Source: CAWKGV01 sp963849305 (lineage in GTDB: Bacteria > Pseudomonadota > Alphaproteobacteria > Acetobacterales > Acetobacteraceae). Taken from it: 64,000 bases of DNA. Below, piece by piece: positions 33,152 to 41,569 of this stretch; the first letter of the stretch is position 1; every line of letters begins with the position of its first letter. Made by a program: the position numbers and the translations under genes. Below the pieces are notes generated by a model. It saw nothing but the letters and a program-made list of their open reading frames with translations. It was not told the origin of the DNA and did no database searches. The DNA is taken from contig CAWKGV010000023.1 in assembly GCA_963849305.1 (NCBI GenBank), positions 62,001-126,000 on the forward strand, read 5' to 3'.

Positions 33152-34004
33152 ACCCGTTGACGATCGTGCCGCCGTTCGGATGCAGCACCTGGCCGGAGAA
33201 ATAGGACGCATCTCGCGAGGCCAAGAAGATGTAGCTCGGCGCCACTTCGTCCGGCTCGCCCGCGCGCTCCATCGGCGCCTGCGCTCCGTGCTTCGCCGTC
33301 TTCTCCGGCCGGTAGCTTGCCGGGATCAACGGGGTCCAAATCGGCCCTGGCGCCACCGCGTTCACGCGGATCTTCCGCTTCTCCAGCTGGATCGATAGCG
33401 ATCGGGTTAACGCGACGATCGCGCCCTTCGTGCTCGCGTAATCGATGAGTTGCGGATTGCCGTGATAGGCGGTGACCGAAGCGGTGTTGATGATCGCCGA
33501 TCCATCGGGCATTTCCGGCAGCGCCGCGCGGGTTAGGAAGAACTGGCCGAAAATATTGGTGCGGAAAGTCCGCTCGAGCTGCGCGTCGGTGAGATCCTCC
33601 AACTTCTCCACCAGGTGCTGCTCGCCGGCATTGTTCACCAGGATGTCGATGCGTCCGAAAGTCCCGACGGCCTGGCGCACGACCTCACGAGCGAAGTCAG
33701 AGTTGCCGATATCCCCAGGAATGGCGAGTGCTCGTCGGCCTTCGTCCTCGATCAGCCGGATGGTCTGCGCGGCGTCCTCGTGCTCGTCGAGATAGGTGAT
33801 GGCCACGTCTGCGCCTTCCTTGGCGAAGCCAACGGCAACGGCGCGGCCGATGCCGGAATCGCCCCCGGAAATCAACGCTATCTTGCCGTCGAGCTTGCCG
33901 GAGCCGCGGTAGTTCGCCATGGCCGATCGCGGCCGGGGTTCCATCTCTTCCTCGATGCCGGGCTGCCGCTCCTGTTGCTGGGGCTCGCGAAGTTCGTCGC
34001 TCAT
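33150..34004 (-). CDS. SDR-family oxidoreductase (YhdF/glucose-dehydrogenase-like)
   Basis: The 284-residue protein has a charged N-terminal extension (QQQERQPGIEEEMEPRPRS) typical of the YhdF/YghA-like SDR group. The classical SDR core follows: ALISGGDSGIGRAVAVGFA (NAD(P) binding), NNAGEQH, a serine in INTASVTAYHG, and the YASTKGA catalytic Tyr/Lys pair, ending VLHPNGGTIVNG. Such proteins are often stress-induced, with uncertain substrates. The ATG at 34004 follows an aagaaggtg site. Monocistronic or read with mnmE. Confidence 0.88.
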   Translation of the reverse strand: MSDELREPQQQERQPGIEEEMEPRPRSAMANYRGSGKLDGKIALISGGDSGIGRAVAVGFAKEGADVAITYLDEHEDAAQTIRLIEDEGRRALAIPGDIGNSDFAREVVRQAVGTFGRIDILVNNAGEQHLVEKLEDLTDAQLERTFRTNIFGQFFLTRAALPEMPDGSAIINTASVTAYHGNPQLIDYASTKGAIVALTRSLSIQLEKRKIRVNAVAPGPIWTPLIPASYRPEKTAKHGAQAPMERAGEPDEVAPSYIFLASRDASYFSGQVLHPNGGTIVNG

Positions 34005-34081
34005 GCTGACACCTTCTTGTTGGCCGATCGCGTTCGCCAACGAGGGCGCTTCCGGGCCGTTGCATCACAGCATCGCGTTTT

Positions 34082-35839
34082 TCACCCGAGCGCGAACGCG
34101 GCCACGAACAAGGCCAGGCCGACCACGATCCAGGCGACATAGTCTCCCACGATGCCGGTGTGCAGCCGCGGTACCGCTCCGAATATCGGCCAGCTTGCCC
34201 AATCGACCGCCCACACCAGCCCTCGCGGCAGGACGTGCCGCGAAAGATCGTACCCGGCCACCAGCGCGGCCACGGTGAGCGAAACCCAGGGCAGCCAGGG
34301 ATGCGGCGGGGCTTGCAAGAGCACGATGGGGCTTTGAAGACCGGCTGTTTCGAGAAAACTCGTGGCCACGCGCCGTGCCACCTTCGAGACTGGATCGCCG
34401 GAGATGAGGGAGCCGGCGAGAAGCACCAATGCCGGCCCGAGCATCAGCCACAAGGGCCGATTGCTTGGCTCGCGTTCCTGGGCGGTCGGCGCTTGGGCTT
34501 CATCGCCTGGCTCGGAACCGAGACCCACGAAAATCCGCCCCGCCGCGCGCAGCACCGCAGCCCCGGTCAGGCCGGACCCGAGAACAATCGGCACGTCGGT
34601 CCAGCCACGACCAGCAGCGGACGCCGCGGCATCGATCATGCGTGTGCCCTCATCCATAATGCCGATCGGAAGACCGCCCAGGAGCAGCCCACCCAGCCCG
34701 CACGCGAGGCCCACCGGCCAGAGCCCTTTCCCCGCGCCTCGCAAACTAATCTCGTCGATGCCCCCCAAATTGGCCAGCAAGATGCCGGCCACCATGAACA
34801 ACGCCGCCTTCACCAGCCCGTGCCCGATCAGATAGGCCACGAACCCGGCTACTGATGCCGGGGTCACCAGGGCGAGCGCGATCAGCAACACGCCCATATG
34901 GGCGATCGTCGAGAAGGCCAGCAGTCGCTTCAGGTGCCGCTGGGCCAGGGCCGAGACCCCGCCAACAATCGCCGTCAAGGCCCCCAGCGACAGCAGCAGC
35001 CCATGTATGACCCGCTGAACCTCGGGGTCAGGCGCGAACACCGTCCAGACCAGCCGCATGACCCCGAACAGACCGAGCGGCACCATGATGCCGGAAAAGA
35101 TGACCGAGATCGGGCTTGGCGCCACTGCGTGGGCATCCGACAGCCAGAAATGCAGCGGGACCATCGCGCCCTTGATCAGCAACGCGCCGGCGATCATGCA
35201 GAACGCGGCGGCGACGACCGGCGATGTCGGCGAATTCCGCACGAACATCTCCAACGCGCCGAAATCAAGCGCGCCCGCCGGTTCGTACAGCAGCCCGATG
35301 CCGCCCAGCATCAAGAAGCTGCCGAGCCCGTTCGTTACCGTGAACGTCAGTGCTCCCTCGATCGCCGAGGGGTTCAGCTCGTAAGCGGTCAACGCGAAGG
35401 CGGCGACGCTCATCGCCTCGAACCAGACAAACATGTTGAACAGGTCGTGGGTGAGCACGAAACCGATCATCGCCGCCATGAAAACCAGCATCATGGCGTA
35501 GAACTGCGTGCCGACCTCGTCGAAGAAACCCCAGGCGAACACCAGCGTGGCCGCCACCAGGAGCGCGGTGAACACCGCCAAAACCGCGCCGGCTTGCCCG
35601 ATCACGAAGGAAATCCCGATTACTTGGCCCTGCTGCGGGGACCAGCCGCCGAACCAGTACGTGATTGGCCCGCCGGCTGCCTCATGCAGCAGGATCGCGC
35701 TGACCGCTCCGGAGAATAGGGCGGTCAGCACCGATATGACATCAGCGGCCCGCCCTGGCAGCAGCCGGTTGCACAGGAGAATAGTGCCCGCGACCGCCAG
35801 CGGCACCGCGACCGGCAGCGGCGGCAAGGCTTCGATCAT
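34082..35839 (-). CDS. mnhD: Mrp-type cation/proton antiporter subunit D (MnhD/MrpD)
   Basis: The 585-residue polytopic protein is a proton-pumping NADH dehydrogenase-like (NuoM/NuoN) antiporter subunit. Many helices are visible; conserved elements include the FVLTHDLFNMFVWFEAMSV segment (with the key glutamate in WFEAMS), KGAMVPLHFWLSDAHAVAPSP, and a lysine region near HGLVKAALFMVAG. It is the last gene of the operon and its ATG overlaps the mnhC stop. In this operon it is the only antiporter-like large subunit. Confidence 0.92.
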   Translation of the reverse strand: MIEALPPLPVAVPLAVAGTILLCNRLLPGRAADVISVLTALFSGAVSAILLHEAAGGPITYWFGGWSPQQGQVIGISFVIGQAGAVLAVFTALLVAATLVFAWGFFDEVGTQFYAMMLVFMAAMIGFVLTHDLFNMFVWFEAMSVAAFALTAYELNPSAIEGALTFTVTNGLGSFLMLGGIGLLYEPAGALDFGALEMFVRNSPTSPVVAAAFCMIAGALLIKGAMVPLHFWLSDAHAVAPSPISVIFSGIMVPLGLFGVMRLVWTVFAPDPEVQRVIHGLLLSLGALTAIVGGVSALAQRHLKRLLAFSTIAHMGVLLIALALVTPASVAGFVAYLIGHGLVKAALFMVAGILLANLGGIDEISLRGAGKGLWPVGLACGLGGLLLGGLPIGIMDEGTRMIDAAASAAGRGWTDVPIVLGSGLTGAAVLRAAGRIFVGLGSEPGDEAQAPTAQEREPSNRPLWLMLGPALVLLAGSLISGDPVSKVARRVATSFLETAGLQSPIVLLQAPPHPWLPWVSLTVAALVAGYDLSRHVLPRGLVWAVDWASWPIFGAVPRLHTGIVGDYVAWIVVGLALFVAAFALG

Positions 35840-36180
35840 CGTTGCATGGGTCGCAACGCTTCCGGATCGAGTGTGCCTTTCTGTCGCTGGATCTGAAGCG
35901 CCAGCGCCAGCAGCAGCGCGGTGACCGCGGCGCCCACCACGATGTCGGTCAGCACCAGTGCTTGCACCACCGGGTCAACCGCAGGCGTGCCGGGGGGATA
36001 ATCATAGAAGATCGGCGCTCCGGCGCCCCAGCGGAACCCGGCCGCGAGCAGCAGCACGTAGGTCGAGGACTGGACCACCGACATGCACCCGATCAGGTGG
36101 ACGTAGTGGCGGCTCGTCACGATCCCGTACAGTCCGACCGCGAACAGCCACGCGCACACCGCCCAAGGGAGCATGGTCAT
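35836..36180 (-). CDS. mnhC: Mrp-type antiporter subunit C (MnhC/NuoK-like)
   Basis: A 114-residue NuoK-like protein with three transmembrane helices (WAVCAWLFAVGLYGIV, LIGCMSVVQSSTYVLLLAAGFRW, VQALVLTDIVVGAAVTALLLALAL, given by their ends). The third helix motif DPVVQALVLTDIVVG is typical of MrpC. Both ends overlap neighbours by 4 bases, showing strong coupling with mnhB and mnhD. Confidence 0.92.
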   Translation of the reverse strand: MTMLPWAVCAWLFAVGLYGIVTSRHYVHLIGCMSVVQSSTYVLLLAAGFRWGAGAPIFYDYPPGTPAVDPVVQALVLTDIVVGAAVTALLLALALQIQRQKGTLDPEALRPMQR

Positions 36181-36935
36181 TGTTCGCCATCCTTCTCCGC
36201 CCGCGTCTCGCGCAAGAACTCAACGAACAGGACGGAGAAACCGCCCGCGACGGCGAAGGCTACTCCCCAGTTCAGAACCAGGATCAGGCCGCCGGACAGC
36301 AGCGCCTTCGTTTGGCCTAGCGCCAGCACGTTCTGGAGGTATTTGGCTCCCGCCGCTATCGGCGCGATCCCGGCTACCGCGTAGATCGCCGCCCCGCCAC
36401 CCTCGCAAGCGTCCAGGATGCTGTCGCGCATCAACGCCCGCCAGCCGAAATAGCCCTCGCCCAGATAGAGCAACAGCAGCCCCGAGGCGATGATCACCCC
36501 GCCCTGAAACCCCCCTCCAGGCGTGAGCTGGGCGTGCAACACGACGTAAAGACCGAACACGATCGTCACCGGCGCGAATAGCCTGCTGACCAGCGAGATC
36601 GCTTCCGTGCGCGGCGGAACGCGACGGCCAGGGACTGTCGCCGGCAGGTCGGCGGCGGATTGTCCCCGCGACCCGCGCAACAAGATCGCTGTTCCAGTGA
36701 CTCCGACCAGCAGCATGAACTCCTCGCCCAACGTGTCGAATCCGCGATAATCGAAATTGACCGCCGTCACCATGTTGGTGACATGCCGCTCAATCGGCGC
36801 CAAATGGTTGATGTGCTCCCCATAGGGCAGCGGATGCGCTCCGAACGTCGGCATGGCGCCGAACACCGCCGGCAGCGCCGCGATCAAGCAGGCAAGTGCG
36901 ACGGCGAAGACCGCGAGTCTCAAACGTAGGTTCAT
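36177..36935 (-). CDS. mnhB: Mrp-type antiporter subunit B with an N-terminal MbhE-like extension
   Basis: The 252-residue protein contains two parts. Residues 1 to about 90 (ending with the DYRGFDTLGEEFMLLVGVTG segment) resemble the MbhE portion found at the end of long MrpA proteins. From about residue 110 comes the MnhB domain (RLFAPVTIVFGLYVVLHAQLTPGGGFQGG). This means part of what is usually MrpA is fused to MrpB here. It overlaps mnhC by 4 bases; 39 bases separate it from the DUF4040 gene. Confidence 0.88.
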   Translation of the reverse strand: MNLRLRLAVFAVALACLIAALPAVFGAMPTFGAHPLPYGEHINHLAPIERHVTNMVTAVNFDYRGFDTLGEEFMLLVGVTGTAILLRGSRGQSAADLPATVPGRRVPPRTEAISLVSRLFAPVTIVFGLYVVLHAQLTPGGGFQGGVIIASGLLLLYLGEGYFGWRALMRDSILDACEGGGAAIYAVAGIAPIAAGAKYLQNVLALGQTKALLSGGLILVLNWGVAFAVAGGFSVLFVEFLRETRAEKDGEQ

Positions 36936-36974
36936 ACGCCGGCATCTGCTCGGATCATTGGCGGATCTAACGCA

Positions 36975-37220
36975 TCACTCACGAGACCTGTTGCTGCGGA
37001 TACTGGCGAGGACAACCAGGTACAGCAGCGGCAGAGCGGCCGCGCCGACCGTGAGTTCGGAATAGGCGACATCGGGTGCTTGCAAGGCAAGGAACAGCAG
37101 CGCCAGCACCAAGCCATTGACTGAGATCGCCAGCACCTGCCGGCGTGGATCGCGGGTGAGTGCCACACCCGCGCCGGCGATAGCGGTCAGGACGAACAGC
37201 AGCGCAAGCAGCAGGGTCAT
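36975..37220 (-). CDS. DUF4040 / MbhD-like small membrane subunit
   Basis: The 81-residue protein has two to three hydrophobic helices and the DUF4040 pattern (AISVNGLVLALLFLALQAPDVAYSELTVGAA). In other genomes this sequence is the MbhD segment near the C-terminus of MrpA, or a separate hydrogenase/Mrp subunit. Here it stands alone, supporting the view that only the tail of MrpA is kept, as separate pieces. Its ATG overlaps the mnhG stop as ATGA. Confidence 0.85.
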   Translation of the reverse strand: MTLLLALLFVLTAIAGAGVALTRDPRRQVLAISVNGLVLALLFLALQAPDVAYSELTVGAAALPLLYLVVLASIRSNRSRE

Positions 37221-37513
37221 GGGGCGTCCTTTTCATCCTGGCCGCGGAACCAAAGCGCGCGGCCGGCCGCGTGGGACAGCGCCGCGCCACTGAGCGTCGT
37301 GCTGACCAGAACAAACAGGATCTTCACCGCCGACGGTTGCGCGCCCAGATCCAAAAACCCCGCGAGGGTGATCGCAGGCCCGGCGGTCACCCCGAGAAAC
37401 GTTGCGCAATGCAGCCTGTCCAGAGCGTCCCGAAGGCGGATGAAGCCGACACTGGCGAGCCAGAAGGCCGCGACCGCGACGGCGAGCAGAATGTCCGTCA
37501 GCGTGCCGGTCAT
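37217..37513 (-). CDS. mnhG: Mrp-type antiporter subunit G
   Basis: A 98-residue, three-helix MnhG/MrpG protein with the family pattern LLAVAVAAFWLASVGFIRLRDALDRLHCATFLG (given in two parts by its ends) and a second helix near GPAITLAGFLDL. The ATG at 37513 overlaps the mnhF stop by 4 bases; a longer in-frame extension upstream would overlap mnhF and is not conserved. Confidence 0.9.
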   Translation of the reverse strand: MTGTLTDILLAVAVAAFWLASVGFIRLRDALDRLHCATFLGVTAGPAITLAGFLDLGAQPSAVKILFVLVSTTLSGAALSHAAGRALWFRGQDEKDAP

Positions 37514-37773
37514 ACCCACCGCTCGTAGAAAACCGCGATAACCAGCATCCCGGGCAGCGAGAGCAGCGCAAGAGTCACGGCCAGGTCCAGGAACGTGGGC
37601 CGGCCGAACGCGAGGCACAGTTCAACCAGAAGCCACGACGTGGTGATCGAGGCGAGCTGGACCGCGGCCAAACGATGCGCCACCGGCCCCACCAAAGCAG
37701 CCCAGACCGGGACAGCCAGGGCCAGGAGCGTTGCTATCGAAGCGGCCAGCCAGGTGGGGTTCAAACCGGCCAT
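37510..37773 (-). CDS. mnhF: Mrp-type antiporter subunit F
   Basis: An 87-residue MnhF/MrpF protein with three transmembrane helices and the PTFLDLAVTLALLSLPGMLVIAVFYERW ending typical of the family (shown by its ends). It overlaps mnhE by 13 bases and mnhG by 4, so it is tightly coupled in the operon. Confidence 0.9.
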   Translation of the reverse strand: MAGLNPTWLAASIATLLALAVPVWAALVGPVAHRLAAVQLASITTSWLLVELCLAFGRPTFLDLAVTLALLSLPGMLVIAVFYERWV

Positions 37774-38228
37774 AAAGGATCTCCTGCTTGCGGCTGCGGC
37801 ACCAACCGGTGCAGGAGCAGCCCCTCCGACTGATCCTCAACCGCCAGAACGAAACCGTTCGGGGCAACGGAAACGGCCAGCGTGACCACGGCGCGACGTG
37901 CCGAAGCTTGAGGCGTTGATCCGCCTGGCTCGAACCGCTGGCGAACGACGCCGCCGCCGAGAGGCGCGCCTGCCGTCGCGCGGAGCAAGCCCCAGGCGAC
38001 ACGAGTGGCATCGTGCGCGATCGACCTCAGCGCTCGCCCGGCGAGACGGCCCCATGGACCATCGAACCCGAGCTTAAGCCGCTCGACGTGATGGACCACA
38101 GTGCGCAGAGCCACGCCGGCACCCGCCACCAGGGTGCCGGCCACAATCTCCGCCGCGCTCGCTTGTCCGGCGAACAAGAGATAGAGCGCGAACAGCCCAG
38201 CCCAGGTGAGTGATGTTGCCAGCATCAA
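37761..38228 (-). CDS. mnhE: Mrp-type antiporter subunit E
   Basis: The 155-residue MnhE/MrpE protein starts with a membrane helix (LTWAGLFALYLLFAG), has the SAAEIVAGTLVAGAGVALRTV segment and a cytoplasmic domain with ARRAVVTLAVSVAPNGFVLAVEDQSEGLLLHRLVP (cited by its ends). It is the first gene of the mnhE-F-G-DUF4040-B-C-D operon; the start may be the first or second of two consecutive ATGs. No regulatory site is clear in the 68 bp upstream. Confidence 0.88.
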   Translation of the reverse strand: MMLATSLTWAGLFALYLLFAGQASAAEIVAGTLVAGAGVALRTVVHHVERLKLGFDGPWGRLAGRALRSIAHDATRVAWGLLRATAGAPLGGGVVRQRFEPGGSTPQASARRAVVTLAVSVAPNGFVLAVEDQSEGLLLHRLVPQPQAGDPLWPV

Positions 38229-38296
38229 CGATTCCGTTGTTCAGGCCGAACGATTGGTCGATGCGCTGGTTTGCCACACGGAATTGTGTGCCGACA

Positions 38297-41200
38297 CTAC
38301 CGACCCGCGAAGATGCCACGCAGAAACCCCGGCGTGAGCGCCGATAGCGGATTGACCGAGACTAGCGGGTTGGCCAGCGGACCGCGCACGGCGTAGTTGG
38401 CGGCGATGATGCCGCCCCCTTTCTCCAGGCTGAACAACCGGCCCACGAATGGGATGCGGCCAAGCAGCGTGTTGAAAAAATACGCCGGCACGACTGTGCC
38501 CGCAATGGCCAGCCGGCCGGAGGCCAAGTCGATGCGTCCCTCCGCGGTCAGCCCGATCGACGGGTTGAACGCGCGAGCATTTTCGAGTTCGATCCGGCCA
38601 TCATCAAGCCGGAACGGCGCCACGAGCCGGCTGAACTCCATTCCGGGGCCGCGCAGAGCCTCGCCAAGCCCATACAAAGTCATCGCTTGCAGCAGCTTGC
38701 CGAGAACGGGTGCCCCACGCACCCGGAAGTCATGCAGCTCGGCCGTGCCGACCAACGGGCTTCCGGGAAGCCAATCCTGGAAGCGCGCGGAAATGGCAAG
38801 CCGCCCGCCATCAATGTCTCCCAGTACGCCCAGGTCTCGGAGCAGGGCACCCGTGTCTGCTGCATCCGCGTGCAGAATACGGCCGTCCGATCCGTCCCTG
38901 ATCTCTAGGTCGAACGGCGATCTAGCCCCGGTCCAGCCCGCGACCTTGGCTTGACGCAGCATCCGGCCGTCGCTCTCGGCAGTGATGCTAACGCCAGCCA
39001 CAGTCCGCCCGCCCGCCAGGATCACATTGTTGAACCGGCCATCGACCTGCCAACCCGGGGCAGACGGCATCGTGGCAGAGCGACCTAGCTCCGGCCTGGA
39101 CCCCAGCGACCGGCCCGTTCCGGCTAACGCTGCCGATAGGTCGAGCCGCCGCCCGGACACACGCGCCGAGATCGGTGCCCCGTCCCGGGGCAGTCGCACC
39201 AGACCTCGCACGTCGGTCCGGCCCAGGACCAAGCGGTCCAGGTGAAATGCGGTCGGATTGCCGTCCTTGAAATCGGCTTCGCCGGCCAGCGCCAACGCTC
39301 TCCCCGACGCTTCGATATGGTCGATCCGCGTGATTCGGCCGCGATCCAGGACCACCCGCGCGCCGGCGGTCGCTTCTACGCCGGCCGGCTTCCGCCAATC
39401 GAGCAGAGGCACTTTCAGTGTGGCCGTCGCGAGGTCGGCCTGTGCGGTGATGAGCCCCTGCCCGCTGCGCCGCTCAGTATAGGTAGCCTTCAATCCAATC
39501 GGCCCGGACAGCACGCCGCTGGCATCGAGCCCCGCTCTGGCCAGTCGCAGCGCGTCGGGGTGGCCCGAGACGGTGATCCGCTCTTGAATCTGGCTCCGCG
39601 GCCCCGCGCGGAAGTCCAAGGCGGCGTCGAGCACGACCGGGATATCGGCAAGGTCGCCCTGACCGGCGAGCGCGAGCCCGTCGGTGTCGGCCGTCAGGTC
39701 GAAAACACCTTCGTCCAGGTCGTGCTCGCCGGCTATTCCGCCAAGATGTACACCGCGCAGCTTGGCTCGCGCACGAACCGCCACTTCGTCCATGGTCACA
39801 CGGGCGTCGAGCGGGAGCGACACGGTTAGGTTTGCCGTCACCATTCCGGTCGGGTTCTTGAGCGGCAGCGGATGATCGGACAACAAGTGCAGCCGCGCAT
39901 CGCTCAGCAGCTCGATCGCATCGGGGACTGAGCCGGCGACCTCAGTCTCGATTGTGGCAGACTGGTCCTTGTGCATCAGCCCCGTGATGCGCATGAGGCC
40001 GCCGGTGAGCACCAGGGTGCCGGCCTCGACTGGCGCTCCTGTCCGTTCCGGGCTGGGCGCCTCTCGCCCCTGCTGGCCGCGGGCAACGTCGATTTCCACC
40101 GTATCCGGATCGACCAGGCGCAAACCGACTGCGGCATTCACTACCGGAGGCACTGGCCGTAGCCAGTGGATTGTGAGATCGCTTGCCTGCAGCCTGCCAG
40201 CAGCTCGGGTCAGCTTCACATCGGCAAGGCTGTCCGTTGCCGCCAACCCGAGGTCCAGGTGGCCGTCGTGGGCGAAGCCTGCGGTTACGTTCTCCAGGAT
40301 CCACGGGCGCGCGCCGCCTCCCACGCCCGCCGGCCATAGGATTGGGAGATCCGCCAGTTCGACCCGATTCAGATCGAGCGAAAGGTCGGAGGTGTATCCG
40401 TCGTCGCTGGAGTGAGCGTGGCCATGAGCGGTGATCTGGCTGATCAATCCTCCGGGATGGCCGCGGAGATCGAGATGCGCCTCCTGCAAAGTCAGTTGCC
40501 GGGGCCGTCCCGCGACCACCATCGCAGCTCCAAGGAACGGCACCGCCCCGGCGCCAAGGCGCGCCATTCCCGCTCCGGCCCGCAGAGAGACACGAATATG
40601 TCGAGGCGCCAGTTGCGGACCAAGGGTCATCCAGATCTCGCCGCTCACCGGCGCGTCAATGGCGGCCAACGGCGCCAACGACTGCGCCGCGAGGGCCAGA
40701 GCGGATGGCCTGACCGCACTGACCGCCGCGCTCATCTCGGTCACGTCGCTTGCGGCCGGGTGCATGGCCTCGATCGAGAGCCGCGCTTGCTGGTCCCCAA
40801 GGGCCAGCGCCATATCCGCGCGCCCCTGCATACTCCCATCAGCCGCCCTATTGATGTCGATATCGACCCGTGGGGCTCGCCACTTCGCGCCGAGCTGTCG
40901 GTCCTTGATCACCAGGCTTGCGTCGCGGACCCCGAGATGCCGGAGCCTCTTCAACGACCGCCTCAGGCCCGCCTCCCCTGGCGAGTCCGTCAACGCCGCC
41001 AGGAGCGCGGGGGCAAAAGACGCGGAGACGCGCCCCTGGTGAGGCCCCGCGACGCCGACCGACACGCTCAAGGAGCCATCAGTCGTGCGCTCGACCGCGA
41101 TGCTGGGCCGCTCGATCTCCACCGCGCGGGGCTCGATTTGCCCTCGCAGCAGCGGACCTGCGGCCAAGCTTACCTCGGCATTGGGGATTTCCATGAGCGG

Positions 41201-41569
41201 CGTTCCGATCGCCGCGCGGAGGACCATACCGGTGAGCCGAACGACGATCGGCACGTCGAGCCCGTTGCGGAAGCCTCCCCAAGCTAGCGAGGCAGAGCCG
41301 ATCGAGAGCCGCCCGGGAGCGATCGCGGGATCAACGGCGGCCTCGATGCGGTTCGCCAGCCAGCGGATCTCGATCGGGCGCTCCGCCAGCCGCCACCCGA
41401 GCACGGCCAGTCCCACGGCCGCCACGATCGCCGTCCCGAGAACCGCGGTGAGCACGTGGTGGAGGATCGTGCCAACGCTTCTCGCGGCTTGACCGTAACG
41501 GCGCCTCAACGCCAGCCTGCCGGTAGATGACAGGTCTCTCGTTCCGGCTTCCCAGTTCCTGGCCTGCAC
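38297..41569 (-). CDS. AsmA/YhdP-like large envelope protein (DUF3971)
   Basis: This 1090-residue protein has one N-terminal transmembrane helix (about residues 38-60, TAVLGTAIVAAVGLAVLGW) and a very long periplasmic part made of beta-rich repeats. It begins with a DUF3971-like region (IEAAVDPAIAPGRLSIGSASLAWGGF) and ends with an AsmA-like C-terminal domain (FNTLLGRIPFVGRLFSLEKGGGIIAANYAVRGPLANP, given by its ends). Such AsmA-like proteins bridge the periplasm and move phospholipids to the outer membrane. The assigned start at 41569 overlaps the divergent glnE start by 43 bases, so the true start may be slightly downstream. Confidence 0.85.
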   Translation of the reverse strand: MQARNWEAGTRDLSSTGRLALRRRYGQAARSVGTILHHVLTAVLGTAIVAAVGLAVLGWRLAERPIEIRWLANRIEAAVDPAIAPGRLSIGSASLAWGGFRNGLDVPIVVRLTGMVLRAAIGTPLMEIPNAEVSLAAGPLLRGQIEPRAVEIERPSIAVERTTDGSLSVSVGVAGPHQGRVSASFAPALLAALTDSPGEAGLRRSLKRLRHLGVRDASLVIKDRQLGAKWRAPRVDIDINRAADGSMQGRADMALALGDQQARLSIEAMHPAASDVTEMSAAVSAVRPSALALAAQSLAPLAAIDAPVSGEIWMTLGPQLAPRHIRVSLRAGAGMARLGAGAVPFLGAAMVVAGRPRQLTLQEAHLDLRGHPGGLISQITAHGHAHSSDDGYTSDLSLDLNRVELADLPILWPAGVGGGARPWILENVTAGFAHDGHLDLGLAATDSLADVKLTRAAGRLQASDLTIHWLRPVPPVVNAAVGLRLVDPDTVEIDVARGQQGREAPSPERTGAPVEAGTLVLTGGLMRITGLMHKDQSATIETEVAGSVPDAIELLSDARLHLLSDHPLPLKNPTGMVTANLTVSLPLDARVTMDEVAVRARAKLRGVHLGGIAGEHDLDEGVFDLTADTDGLALAGQGDLADIPVVLDAALDFRAGPRSQIQERITVSGHPDALRLARAGLDASGVLSGPIGLKATYTERRSGQGLITAQADLATATLKVPLLDWRKPAGVEATAGARVVLDRGRITRIDHIEASGRALALAGEADFKDGNPTAFHLDRLVLGRTDVRGLVRLPRDGAPISARVSGRRLDLSAALAGTGRSLGSRPELGRSATMPSAPGWQVDGRFNNVILAGGRTVAGVSITAESDGRMLRQAKVAGWTGARSPFDLEIRDGSDGRILHADAADTGALLRDLGVLGDIDGGRLAISARFQDWLPGSPLVGTAELHDFRVRGAPVLGKLLQAMTLYGLGEALRGPGMEFSRLVAPFRLDDGRIELENARAFNPSIGLTAEGRIDLASGRLAIAGTVVPAYFFNTLLGRIPFVGRLFSLEKGGGIIAANYAVRGPLANPLVSVNPLSALTPGFLRGIFAGR

